From Bacillota bacterium (GTDB lineage: Bacteria; Vulcanimicrobiota; JAJTBE01): a DNA stretch of 57,988 nt. Below the pieces are notes generated by a model. It made no database searches. It had not been told where the DNA came from and saw nothing but the letters and a program-made list of their open reading frames with translations. Positions within the stretch are counted from its first letter, which is position 1. Each line of letters begins with the position of its first letter. The stretch is from the NCBI GenBank assembly GCA_021287065.1, contig JAJTBE010000025.1, positions 1 to 57,988 of the forward strand, given 5' to 3'. A program made the translations under genes and the position numbers. Shown here piece by piece: positions 1 to 8,062 of the stretch.

Positions 1-567
1 GGAATCTGCTCTTCAATAAACAGCGAAAACGGAAAATTCAGACTATACTCAACTGCAGATACAGTAGAGTTTATCCGTTTAGTTACAGAAATTTCTCTGA
101 ACAAGACAACAAAAGTTAAGATTAATGGCAAGGAAACCGAATTAAAGGGAATAATTGCTACTAACTCAAAAGTGGAAAGCATTGATGGACCAGTCATAGT
201 ATCAATTTCAGGGCAGAAGGAAATAGATATCACACAACTTAACCCAAACATTTCAGTCTATACAAGAATAAAGTCAAAAAACATAAGAATCGGTGAAAGA
301 ATCACATTAATGATTGAAGTTGAAGATAAATTTATTTGTCCAGTGTGCAGGGTGATTTTACCGGGCAATCTAACAATTTCAAGACATGGTGCAAATATTC
401 AGAAGATGGATTTCCCAATAAAAACAAAACGCTTTGGAAAATTTACCCTTGACCTTGAAATATTGGCTATAAGAAGAGGAAAAGGGAAGTTAAAGATCAT
501 TGTCACAGATATGTACGACAGTAATATCTTTGGTCTAAGCAATGATATTATAATTTTCAGTGAATAA
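1..567 (+). CDS. C-terminal part of an unidentified protein (5' truncated by window)
   Basis: The frame is open from the first base to a TAA at 565-567, so this is the last 188 residues of a larger gene; the GTG at 172 lies inside the reading frame and need not be a start. The sequence is rich in beta-prone stretches such as SVYTRI, RITLMIEVED and KFTLDLEILA, which suggests an Ig-like or macroglobulin-like beta-sandwich at the C-terminus. One Cys pair (CPVC, near positions 340-350) is present. No catalytic motif is seen and I do not recognise the family. No clear terminator follows; the next 318 bases hold a structured leader for the following gene. Confidence 0.7.
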   Translation, partial: GICSSINSENGKFRLYSTADTVEFIRLVTEISLNKTTKVKINGKETELKGIIATNSKVESIDGPVIVSISGQKEIDITQLNPNISVYTRIKSKNIRIGERITLMIEVEDKFICPVCRVILPGNLTISRHGANIQKMDFPIKTKRFGKFTLDLEILAIRRGKGKLKIIVTDMYDSNIFGLSNDIIIFSE

Positions 568-885
568 CTCAAGGAAACCAATAAAGATCAGTTTATCCGG
601 TTATGGGATGCTGAACTGTTATCAACATATGCTTACCAATTATACAATAACATGTTTTTCCATGCTGTCAAATAATAACTTTATGTCAAAAAGTTGAGAA
701 ATTTTAAAGGTTTAATGTTTTGGTTGTAGAATCAACCAATATACAGATATATTATATCCCCGGAGAAAAAAAAATGACAGGAGCCATCCTGTGGCGGGGA
801 TCCTCCTGAAAACGGAGGTGAAATTGAAGCCTCTTATTCCTGTGTGTCAAAGAAATAAATATCGAAAAAAATAGGAGGATATACA
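568..885 (+). promoter_or_regulatory. intergenic region with structured 5' leader of the lipoprotein gene
   Basis: No gene is seen in these 318 bases. A hairpin (TTGGTTG, 720-726, with CAACCAA, 733-739) is followed by a compact fold. ATCCCC (756-761) pairs with GGGGAT (796-801), enclosing the hairpin ACAGGA/TCCTGT (777-782/787-792). Directly after it CCTCC (802-806) pairs with GGAGG (814-818). The strand TCCTCC (801-806) is also perfectly complementary to the ribosome binding site GGAGGA (874-879) of the next gene, so two exclusive pairings are possible. This looks like a cis-regulatory leader or attenuator. It matches no riboswitch class that I recognise. I saw no convincing promoter. Confidence 0.4.
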
Positions 886-2193
886 ATGAAAGGTAAACCA
901 TATCTGTACGTGTTACTGGTTTTCGCAGCATTTTTTCTCGCAGTATTCAGTTTTCCGGGCTGCGGTTCGTCATCTGGTGATTCAGGTGATTCAAATGCAG
1001 ATTTTACAGGTTTATGGAGGGGAAATTCAAGTTCAGATGCTGACAATTCCCATCAGACCGTAGTTGTTTTGATGGAACAAAGCGGTGTTAACTTAACAGG
1101 AAAAGCCAGCGACAATAAAACCAGATACACGCTTACAGGAACAGTTACGGGATACAATGCAGAAATCACATTCACCTCTGAGGACGGAACCAAAGTTATC
1201 AACTGGGCAGGGGTTATGTCAAGCGACAATAAGCATATTAAAGGTACATATTTAAGTCAGGAAAAAGACGGTTCAGGAGATATAAGCGTTGCTTACTGCG
1301 GTTCTTCTTCCAGTGCAACTCTTGCAAACCAGTATTTGTTCGAACAGGAATTTAACGATCCTTACGGCGGACAGGATAATGAACTTTTTATTGTTACCAA
1401 AAATCAACTGGATGTTATATGGAGTGTTTCACAAGGCGAAATTTGTTCCCAGTGGATGGTTGGTATCGGATTGGACCATAGCAAACAGAAATATATGGTT
1501 AAAGACACTATGGCAACATCCGGCATGCCATATTATGTTATTCTTCTTCAGGATTCAAGCAGCCCAATTGAAAATGTTGTAAGAAGCTATTCCATGCCAT
1601 TCCAGACAATGGACACAAGAATAGTTCCTTTTGACGACACAATGGGCATTGTTCATGCAATGGAAGAATCCGAAAGTGCTTCGTATCTTTATCAGGTGGA
1701 TATGAATTCGGATTCAATCCAGAGATATGCCAATTCAACCAACCCCAACTGGCAGACATACGATTCCGATTCAAAAACGGTTGCCTATGTTTTCATCAAC
1801 GACGACCAGTATGAAATCAGAACCCTCGATGCCACGGATGTCAACGCCCAGCCCACAACAATCAAAACATTCTCAAAGAGCACCTATAAAGGAATGCCCA
1901 GATCACTTAATATCCAGCCGGGCCTCACAGGTTATATGACCTATCAGATATTCCTGGATGGTAATGTTGAAATTCACCATCTGAACATGGCTACCGGTGC
2001 TGATGTAATCGTTCATAAACACGAATCAAGCAGCGATATGACATTGTATCCCATGTATCAGCAAAATGGACAAATTGGATATTATACAGGAGCGCATGTT
2101 TATGAAGTAACAACAGGCGGAGATTCAACCCAGTTGTTCAAATACCCCTCAATCCCCGAATCAACCTCAGCACAGTTCTTCTATAGCTGGTAA
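886..2193 (+). CDS. putative lipoprotein of unknown function
   Basis: 435 residues with a type II signal peptide: MKGKPY, a hydrophobic core, then a lipobox (FPGC) with the acylated Cys near residue 26 and a Ser/Gly/Asp-rich linker. Residues about 40-130 alternate strands around the motifs LTGKAS and GTVTGYNAEITF, resembling small beta-barrel domains that often follow lipid anchors. The rest is beta-rich with recurring DS-x-S and YQ motifs and could be a degenerate TolB-like propeller; this is only an impression. The ribosome site AGGAGG sits 7 bases before the ATG and may be sequestered by the upstream leader. It is probably attached to a membrane and faces the periplasm or outside. A terminator follows directly, so it appears monocistronic. 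Confidence 0.75.
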   Translation: MKGKPYLYVLLVFAAFFLAVFSFPGCGSSSGDSGDSNADFTGLWRGNSSSDADNSHQTVVVLMEQSGVNLTGKASDNKTRYTLTGTVTGYNAEITFTSEDGTKVINWAGVMSSDNKHIKGTYLSQEKDGSGDISVAYCGSSSSATLANQYLFEQEFNDPYGGQDNELFIVTKNQLDVIWSVSQGEICSQWMVGIGLDHSKQKYMVKDTMATSGMPYYVILLQDSSSPIENVVRSYSMPFQTMDTRIVPFDDTMGIVHAMEESESASYLYQVDMNSDSIQRYANSTNPNWQTYDSDSKTVAYVFINDDQYEIRTLDATDVNAQPTTIKTFSKSTYKGMPRSLNIQPGLTGYMTYQIFLDGNVEIHHLNMATGADVIVHKHESSSDMTLYPMYQQNGQIGYYTGAHVYEVTTGGDSTQLFKYPSIPESTSAQFFYSW

Positions 2194-2213
2194 ACCATTT
2201 CAGCGAATAATGT

Positions 2214-2253
2214 AAAAAAGAGGCTTCCCTTATAAAGGGAAAGCCTCTTTTTG
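2214..2253. terminator. bidirectional intrinsic terminator
   Basis: A strong hairpin spans 2220-2247 (GAGGCTTCCCTT pairing with AAGGGAAAGCCTC with one unpaired base). It is preceded by six A and followed by TTTTTG, so it can end both the lipoprotein transcript on + and the subtilase transcript on -. Confidence 0.85.
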
Positions 2254-2287
2254 TTATAGTTAAACAGATATGTCTGTTTTTTAGCTT

Positions 2288-3958
2288 CTATGCCTTTTTC
2301 TCCTCAGGCTTTGCGTCTCCGCCTGCTTTTATGGGTCCCCAGGGGAGGACTGGTTCTGTTATCTGGAGTTTGCCTTCCTTAACGAGGAGTGCTTTTTCGA
2401 TCGCTTCGTTGGGGTCAACCATTCCCTGTCCCTGATCTTCCGGTTTGTAGCCGTCGATTTTGTCGGCGGTTGATTTCAGAATATCAGCCACCTCATAGGG
2501 TTTCAGGTTGGGGTTTGCGCTCAGCATCTGAGCAACCACACCGGCGACAAAGGGTGATGCCATTGATGTGCCGGGCATGCCTGTGTAGGTTTTATCAACC
2601 AGCGGCAGGCTCAGTGTGGCGTTGAAAAGCCTCTTTATCTCCTTGCGGGCGAGCTTGGGATCCGATTTCCATTTTTCGATGGTTGAATCGGCAAGGCCAA
2701 GCAGTCTGAGGGATTCGTCAGGAACTCTTACCAGAGCTTCATCAGGCATCTGGGAGAACCATTTCATCGTTTCCTTCAGGTTGGTCATTCTCTCTGAAGT
2801 TGTTTCAGCGCCGGTTCCGGGGGACAATGTTGAAATAATGGCAACGCCTGGAGCTACCAGATCAGGCTTCATCAGTCCGCCGGGCGTCGGACCACGGCTT
2901 GAGAAATTGGCGATTTTATCATCTTTGGGATCCGGGGTGTTCATATCATCTGCCGCACCAACGGAAATAGCGTGGGGGCTGTCGCCGGGAGCTCCTACTG
3001 TTGAGGGTCCGGGGCCTTCGTTTCCTGCTGCTGCAACAACAACTATGCCAGCTTCGTATGCTTTTTTAACAGCCTGATCGGTGGGATCATTCTGATAATC
3101 TTCTGAAGCGGTGTGTCCCAGAGACATATTAATAACACGGATGTTAAATTTTTCCTTATTCTTTATGCACCATTCGATAGCTTTGATGATGTCGGAAGTT
3201 TTTCCTCCGCCCTGTCCTGCAAGGGCTTTGAGTCCGATAAGTTTAGCTTTTGGTGCGGGAGCTTTATAAAGACCGTCGCTCATCATACCTGAACCTGCAG
3301 CGTCACCGGCCACGTGTGTGCCATGTCCGTTGTCGTCGTAAGGTATTTTCTTGCCATTGACAAAATCAACGAATGCAACGATTCTGTTTTCAGGGCTTAT
3401 AAGGTCGGGGTGCGGATATATGCCTGTATCGATAACGGCGATGGTAACTCCTTCGCCCTGATACTGCCTTGTGAGTGGAGTATCAAATCTGGGCTGGGTC
3501 ATAACCGGGCGATCCTTGAGTGAAAGATCTTCGGTTTTTTCGCCTGTTTCGCTTGTTCCGACAGTGGCATCCACAATATTTTTCTCCCAGGGTTTGGAAG
3601 GAAGCCAGGACTTTTCCTCATCGACAAACACATAATAGCCTGCTTCTGTAAGCTTTTTCTTTGTGCTGTCGTCTATGTTTGCAACATAACCGCCAATGAG
3701 GGGAAGTTTTTCCTGAACGGTGACATCAAACTTACTCAGCTGATTTTCTTCGCTTCTGAAAATACCACCTTTTTGTGCTTCAATAGCGAGCTGTTTGGGT
3801 GGTAAAATAACATACTGCTGTGATTTGGCGGCGCTGGAAGTGAATGAGTCCTGTGCTATGGACGGTTCTGCTTCCACCGGGGGCTTGGGTGCAAATTTGC
3901 CCGGAGTGAGGTTTACATTGGGCTGGAACCCTATATTTCCAAGATTATCTATGCTCAT
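2288..3958 (-). CDS. subtilisin-like serine protease (S8 family), no signal peptide
   Basis: 556 residues from the ATG at 3958, chosen because AGGAG lies 8 bases upstream; an ATG 33 bases further out has no ribosome site. The catalytic triad is intact: Asp177 (VIDTG), His212 (GHGTHVAG) and Ser465 (GTSMASP); the oxyanion Asn lies in AAAGNEGPG. Residues about 40-115 precede the catalytic domain and look like an I9-type propeptide/inhibitor fold. Between the strand ending in STLSPGTG and the Ser motif is an unusual helical insertion of about 75 charged residues. There is no hydrophobic signal peptide, so the enzyme is either intracellular (compare intracellular subtilisins) or exported by a non-Sec route. 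It is divergent from the methionine-rich transglycosylase gene. Confidence 0.93.
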   Translation of the reverse strand: MSIDNLGNIGFQPNVNLTPGKFAPKPPVEAEPSIAQDSFTSSAAKSQQYVILPPKQLAIEAQKGGIFRSEENQLSKFDVTVQEKLPLIGGYVANIDDSTKKKLTEAGYYVFVDEEKSWLPSKPWEKNIVDATVGTSETGEKTEDLSLKDRPVMTQPRFDTPLTRQYQGEGVTIAVIDTGIYPHPDLISPENRIVAFVDFVNGKKIPYDDNGHGTHVAGDAAGSGMMSDGLYKAPAPKAKLIGLKALAGQGGGKTSDIIKAIEWCIKNKEKFNIRVINMSLGHTASEDYQNDPTDQAVKKAYEAGIVVVAAAGNEGPGPSTVGAPGDSPHAISVGAADDMNTPDPKDDKIANFSSRGPTPGGLMKPDLVAPGVAIISTLSPGTGAETTSERMTNLKETMKWFSQMPDEALVRVPDESLRLLGLADSTIEKWKSDPKLARKEIKRLFNATLSLPLVDKTYTGMPGTSMASPFVAGVVAQMLSANPNLKPYEVADILKSTADKIDGYKPEDQGQGMVDPNEAIEKALLVKEGKLQITEPVLPWGPIKAGGDAKPEEKKA

Positions 3959-4166
3959 GGAAAAGCTCCTCTCTGTAGTGGAATGGTCCAAAAAAGATTA
4001 CATTAATCCATTTTGTATGATGCTAATTTTATCATACGACACAAGTAACGGCAACGGTTTAAATGTAACAATCATGTTAACGGATATAAAAAATCTGATT
4101 TAATATTTACTTTACACATGATTCGTGTGATAATAAAAATGACAAGTAGCGAACAAGGAGGAAGTT

Positions 4167-5093
4167 ATGATTGGATTTCCTAATTTCCAGATGATGGGAA
4201 TGCAGCAGAATTTTGGCGCTATGCCGATGATGAATGCAGGAGTTTCTATGGGAGCTTCTGTTAATATAGGCGGTCTTTCACTTGGAATGGGCGTTGGAAT
4301 GGACGCAGTAAGTATGTCCCCCTCAGCAATGATGATGAGTGCATCACCCTTTGGCGGCGGCTATCAGCTTCCGATGATGGGAATGAGCGCCGGAATGGGT
4401 ATGGTTCCCGGAATGTCGTCTATGCAGGGAATGCAGCAGATGCAAATGATGCAGATGATGCAGATGATGATGCAAATGATGATGATGATGGAATCATCCG
4501 GAATGGGCGCTATGATGATGGGAGGCGGCGGAGGAGGCCTCGGCTATCCTCTTTCAATGAGCATGCCCGGTATGGGTATGGCAGGCCTCGGCGGTATGAA
4601 CGCAATGGGCGGCGGATTCGGCAGCCCGTTGGGAATGATGCCCCCCTGGGGAATGAATATGGGCGGAATGCAGGGTGGTTTCCAGAATATTAATGCCAAC
4701 CCGGCACTTCAGATCCCCAATTTCGGAAATAATGCAAACAAAGCCCAGATAGGCCAGATGCTTGATGTTGCAGCCCAGAAATACGGAATTCCTCCGAATA
4801 TTCTCAAAGGCGTCGCCTGGCAGGAAAGCGGATGGAGATCAAATGCTTCATCATTCGACGGAGGACATGGCAAAGGCGTAATGCAGATTGACGACAGATT
4901 CCATAAGTTTGCCAATACCAATGCAGTTTGGGATCCCGCTCAGAATATTGAATACGGTGCAAAGTATCTGCATGATCTTTATGAAAAAACCGGAAGCTGG
5001 GAAGGAGCGTTGAAACGCTACAACGGCGGTTCCGACTATCCCCCCAGAATTCTTGCACACGCACAGAACCAACCCTGGCAGAAATATGCATAA
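4167..5093 (+). CDS. Met/Gly-rich protein with C-terminal SLT lytic transglycosylase domain
   Basis: 308 residues; AAGGAGG lies 6 bases before the ATG. Residues 1 to about 180 are low complexity with roughly 50 methionines plus many Gly and Gln, including runs of consecutive Met. The last 115 residues are an SLT/lysozyme-like domain: the catalytic Glu lies in GVAWQESGW, followed by GKGVMQI, NIEYGAKYL and the AxxRYNGG-type motif LKRYNGG. This domain cleaves the beta-1,4 MurNAc-GlcNAc bond of peptidoglycan. There is no signal peptide or membrane segment, so the route to the cell wall is unclear; specialised secretion or lysis release are possibilities. The Met-rich part may form an aggregating or metal-binding scaffold (inference). 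Confidence 0.85.
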   Translation: MIGFPNFQMMGMQQNFGAMPMMNAGVSMGASVNIGGLSLGMGVGMDAVSMSPSAMMMSASPFGGGYQLPMMGMSAGMGMVPGMSSMQGMQQMQMMQMMQMMMQMMMMMESSGMGAMMMGGGGGGLGYPLSMSMPGMGMAGLGGMNAMGGGFGSPLGMMPPWGMNMGGMQGGFQNINANPALQIPNFGNNANKAQIGQMLDVAAQKYGIPPNILKGVAWQESGWRSNASSFDGGHGKGVMQIDDRFHKFANTNAVWDPAQNIEYGAKYLHDLYEKTGSWEGALKRYNGGSDYPPRILAHAQNQPWQKYA

Positions 5094-5120
5094 TCCCCTA
5101 TGGGATAAAATATAAGTCAA

Positions 5121-5158
5121 ATAAAAAAACCTCCGGATTCCGGAGGTTTTTGTTTTAT
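5121..5158. terminator. bidirectional intrinsic terminator
   Basis: A perfect 9-bp stem AACCTCCGG (5128-5136) with CCGGAGGTT (5140-5148) and loop ATT has an A tract before it and TTTTTGTTTT after it. It serves both convergent genes. Confidence 0.88.
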
Positions 5159-5168
5159 CTGAAGTTGA

Positions 5169-5648
5169 TTATCTTCCTTTTACATCCCACTCAAAACCGA
5201 ATGATTCCGGAGGGACTCTTACTTCGTCAGGTTTTTCCCTGTTATAGACTTCACTGGCGATGGAAATCATCTGGGTATCGTCTTCAAGGGAAATCCATCC
5301 GTGATATACTCCCGGAGGCACTGTAACCAGAGCCGGGTTAAGGGATCCGGTGACAATGGTAACCTTTTCCTTATAAGTGGGTGATTCTGGGCGATCATCA
5401 TAAAAATTGAATTTCGCTGAACCGTGGCTTATAAAGAACCAATCCCAGAGAATTTCATGTTTATGAAATGCCCTGATGGATCCTTTTGCCATGTTACCCA
5501 CAAGGTAAACCTGTCCGAACTGGGTGAAGTGGGGATCCGTTGATCTGAGTATCTCTCTGAGATATCCCCTGTCATCCATATGGGTGGCGAGGGGCACAAC
5601 GAGAAGCCCTTCTATTTTGGTTTTTTCCGCTTCAAATACAGCCTGCAT
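5169..5648 (-). CDS. RmlC-like cupin (dTDP-4-dehydrorhamnose 3,5-epimerase-related)
   Basis: 159 residues with a ribosome site AGGAG 6 bases before the ATG. It has the RmlC family landmarks: DxRGYL near residue 26, a His-rich strand (RAFHKHEILWDWFF) in place of the usual RGLHxQ, and VPPGVYHGW in place of PPGxAHGF. RmlC enzymes epimerise C3 and C5 of dTDP-4-keto-6-deoxyglucose. This copy is shorter than the usual 180 or so residues and its key His context is altered, so the substrate may differ. It lies 15 bases downstream of the barrel-sandwich protein gene and is probably co-transcribed with it, with no rhamnose-pathway partners nearby. Confidence 0.8.
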   Translation of the reverse strand: MQAVFEAEKTKIEGLLVVPLATHMDDRGYLREILRSTDPHFTQFGQVYLVGNMAKGSIRAFHKHEILWDWFFISHGSAKFNFYDDRPESPTYKEKVTIVTGSLNPALVTVPPGVYHGWISLEDDTQMISIASEVYNREKPDEVRVPPESFGFEWDVKGR

Positions 5649-5663
5649 ATATACTCCTGAAAG

Positions 5664-6782
5664 TTAAATGATTTCTACATTAGCTCTGGGGAGAGTCCAT
5701 TTGGTTCCATCTCTGAACTCAATGTCAACAACTCTGACTTTGGTTTCGGACTGGACCTGCATGAGTGAAACCGGGAGGTTAACAACTTTGGCAAGTTCGC
5801 CAAAACGGGGTTCGCGGATAATTCTGACTGTTGAACCGATCTGCATGGCACTGTGTGTTGCATTTTCGGTTTCAATTTTGTCAACAATTTCCGGTGTGGA
5901 AATCAGAATTTCAGGCCTGATAACGCCGGCACGGATCTGGGTGGCTCCATTGATGGAGGCTTTTCTTCCAACTCTTTTTTTCAGGAGGTTGAAAGTTTTG
6001 TCTGCCATACGGATTTTTCCGAAGCCTTCGGTAACAACAAGGGTCAATCCAAGTTCTTCCGAACCGGTGATTGCTACGCCAAGGTCGTATCCGAGGAACT
6101 TGCGGAGGTCTGCATCGTCGAAACCGCCGCTGATAAACCCGATTACGCCTGCTTTGATGGCTGCGTGGATTGTATCAATGGGAACCAGCGCTCCGCCAAG
6201 CAGAACTTTGCCTTTGTGGGCAGATGTAATTTTGTCAGGAGTGATAATGGCGTCAGGGTCGTCGGTGATAGCCATAAGTTCGCCGACTTCTTCCCCGCCA
6301 ACGCCGAAAATACCCTGAATGTATGTTCCGAATGACTCAACAACCACACCCTCTTCATGCATTACCTCTACGACTTTTCCGTCGATATAGGCTTTTACCT
6401 GAACGGGGATAGCCGGTGCCCTGACCAGAACCTTTCCGGTTGTGTCGGAAATATGTTCAACGGTTCCCGAAATAGGGCTTAAACAGGTATTGGTGAAAAG
6501 TCCGAAGAAGCTCTTTGACTGTGCAAGAACTTCATCTTTGTTGATAAATTCGTTTAATTTCTTCTTAATGGACTTGGGCACTTCAGACGCCTCAACTCCC
6601 AGCTTGTTGGCTACATTAACCAGTTCCGGGTTTCCCGGGAGTTCGGTTCTTGCCACGATAGTATCGCTTTTGACTTCGTCGCCGACTTTAACTTCTACCC
6701 GACCTTTCAGGGGAAGGCGCCTCTCTTTGCGAAGCACCATCTGTTCAACTACCTGTAGTCCGGGAGTATAAGCATGAGCCAT
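5664..6782 (-). CDS. RnfC/PduS-like barrel-sandwich protein of unknown function
   Basis: 372 residues; AAGGAGG lies 8 bases before the ATG. The first 140 residues resemble the lipoyl/biotin-like barrel-sandwich hybrid seen at the start of RnfC, NqrA and PduS: RRLPLKGRVEVKVGDEV, then LSPISGTVEHISDTTGKVLVR. The middle has repeated small/hydrophobic strands (HKGKVLLGGALVPIDTIHAAI, GVIGFISGGFDDADL). The C-terminus has a KOW-like small barrel (GSTVRIIREPRFGELAKVVNLP). There are no Cys-rich Fe-S motifs and no flavin or NAD motif, so it is not a full RnfC or PduS. It is divergent from the BMC operon, which may mean a shared regulatory region and a link to compartment redox metabolism; that link is inference. 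Confidence 0.55.
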   Translation of the reverse strand: MAHAYTPGLQVVEQMVLRKERRLPLKGRVEVKVGDEVKSDTIVARTELPGNPELVNVANKLGVEASEVPKSIKKKLNEFINKDEVLAQSKSFFGLFTNTCLSPISGTVEHISDTTGKVLVRAPAIPVQVKAYIDGKVVEVMHEEGVVVESFGTYIQGIFGVGGEEVGELMAITDDPDAIITPDKITSAHKGKVLLGGALVPIDTIHAAIKAGVIGFISGGFDDADLRKFLGYDLGVAITGSEELGLTLVVTEGFGKIRMADKTFNLLKKRVGRKASINGATQIRAGVIRPEILISTPEIVDKIETENATHSAMQIGSTVRIIREPRFGELAKVVNLPVSLMQVQSETKVRVVDIEFRDGTKWTLPRANVEII

Positions 6783-6974
6783 TTATTTGCCTCCTTGAAA
6801 TGGGTGTCTCCAAATTTCCGTTATGATTCTTGGAAAAGATCAATTTTCCTTTTTTATATTGTCCTTAATGAAACATGTAAGAAAGGAGTTTATGTTTGAT
6901 CCGTAGAATTAATTTCCGTTTTCAGTACCCCCTTATTTATTTTGGCGGGTAAAAATGAAACAAAGGATTTAAGG

Positions 6975-7646
6975 ATGTCTGAAGAAGAGATTGTAAGACG
7001 AATAGTCAGAGAAGTCCTTGAAAAAATTGAGAAAGAAGGAAAGGAAATGACGCAGGGAGAAGCCTCCGGCAAAGTCATATACTGTAACTATTCCAACCGC
7101 CACTGCCATATTTCGAGAGAAGACCTCGATGTGGTTTACGGTAAGGGATATGAACTTACAAAAATGAAAGACCTGTGCCAGCCCGGCGAGTTTGCAACCA
7201 ACGAGATGCTCACCATAGTCGGACCCACAGGCGAAACCCTTCCCATCAGGATTCTTGGCCCAATAAGAGGGAAGACCCAGGTGGAAATTTCCAAAACCGA
7301 TTCATTCGCCCTCAAGATCAAAGGAGTGCCTGTAAGAGAATCAGGTAAAGTGGAAGGAACCCCCGGATGCGTTCTGGTAGGTCCCGCCGGCGCCGTAACC
7401 CTTAAAGAAGGCGTTATCGCAGCTATGCGTCATGTCCACTTAACTCCCGAAGATGCTGAGTATTTTGGAGTTAAAGATTCCGAAATGCTTAAAGTCAGAC
7501 TTGAAAGCCCCGACAGAACTCTCGTTTTCGACAAAGTCGTAGCAAGAGTAAAATCATCATATGCCCTCGAAATGCATATCGATGTTGATGAAGCAAACGC
7601 CGCCGGCGTAGGACAAAATACACCGGCTTATATCGTTAAAGAATAG
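6975..7646 (+). CDS. pduL: PduL-type phosphate acyltransferase with encapsulation peptide
   Basis: 223 residues from the ATG at 6975 (AAAGGA 7 bases upstream); a TTG at 6942 would add 11 residues but has no ribosome site. PduL converts acyl-CoA and phosphate to acyl-phosphate and CoA inside bacterial microcompartments, recycling CoA for the aldehyde dehydrogenase. Both zinc-binding segments are visible: NRHCHIS (His43, His45) and MRHVHLTPEDAEYFG (His153, His155). The N-terminal 22 residues (SEEEIVRRIVREVLEKIEK) form an amphipathic helix typical of an encapsulation peptide, followed by a linker. It opens an operon with the shell protein, flavoprotein and aldehyde dehydrogenase. Confidence 0.93.
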   Translation: MSEEEIVRRIVREVLEKIEKEGKEMTQGEASGKVIYCNYSNRHCHISREDLDVVYGKGYELTKMKDLCQPGEFATNEMLTIVGPTGETLPIRILGPIRGKTQVEISKTDSFALKIKGVPVRESGKVEGTPGCVLVGPAGAVTLKEGVIAAMRHVHLTPEDAEYFGVKDSEMLKVRLESPDRTLVFDKVVARVKSSYALEMHIDVDEANAAGVGQNTPAYIVKE

Positions 7647-7667
7647 TAAACTCTGGAGGTGTCAGTT

Positions 7668-7976
7668 TTGAATTCAACTTATGAAGCTCTTGGACTCATA
7701 GAAACCAAAGGATTTGTGGCCATGGTGGAAGCTTCCGATGCAATGGTTAAAGCAGCCAATGTGAAGCTCGTCGGCTACGAAAAAATAGGCGCAGCCTATG
7801 TTACAACAATGGTCAGAGGAGATGTGGCAGCAGTAAGAGCAGCCACCGATGCAGGCGCAGCAGCAGCCCGTAAAGTTGGCGAGCTGGTAGCGGTCCATGT
7901 AATCCCCAGACCCCATAGAGACCTGGATGAAGTTCTTCCTATCGGACTTCCCAAGCCTAAGGAAAAGAAAGCCTAA
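7668..7976 (+). CDS. BMC-H microcompartment shell protein (PduA/EutM/CcmK type)
   Basis: 102 residues. I start at the TTG at 7668 because GGAGG at 7655-7659 is 8 bases upstream; a GTG at 7659 overlaps that site. The single BMC domain is clear: [26 protein letters not shown], then the [29 protein letters not shown] segment and HVIPRPH near the end. Such proteins form cyclic hexamers that tile the shell facets and whose central pore passes substrates. The tail is a short Lys-rich extension. It is the only shell protein in the window: no pentameric vertex (EutN/CcmL) or tandem BMC-T gene is present, so the rest of the shell must be encoded elsewhere. Confidence 0.95.
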   Translation: MNSTYEALGLIETKGFVAMVEASDAMVKAANVKLVGYEKIGAAYVTTMVRGDVAAVRAATDAGAAAARKVGELVAVHVIPRPHRDLDEVLPIGLPKPKEKKA

Positions 7977-8009
7977 CTAAGGCGATCCGAATAACCGACT
8001 TGAAAACTT

Positions 8010-8045
8010 AAAGCCGGTACAATCAGTTTTGGCTGTCCCGGCTTT
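8010..8045 (+). other. hairpin between BMC-H and flavoprotein genes
   Basis: AAAGCCGG (8010-8017) pairs with CCGGCTTT (8038-8045) across a 20-base loop. The 3' side reads TTTTATGGTTATTTTG, so it could be a weak terminator, a processing signal that raises shell-protein mRNA, or both. Confidence 0.5.
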
Positions 8046-8062
8046 TATGGTTATTTTGTGAT

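Noticed and set aside
5853-6335. Plus-strand ORF of 160 codons
   Set aside because: It is a shadow of the barrel-sandwich gene, has an unlikely composition and has no ribosome site.
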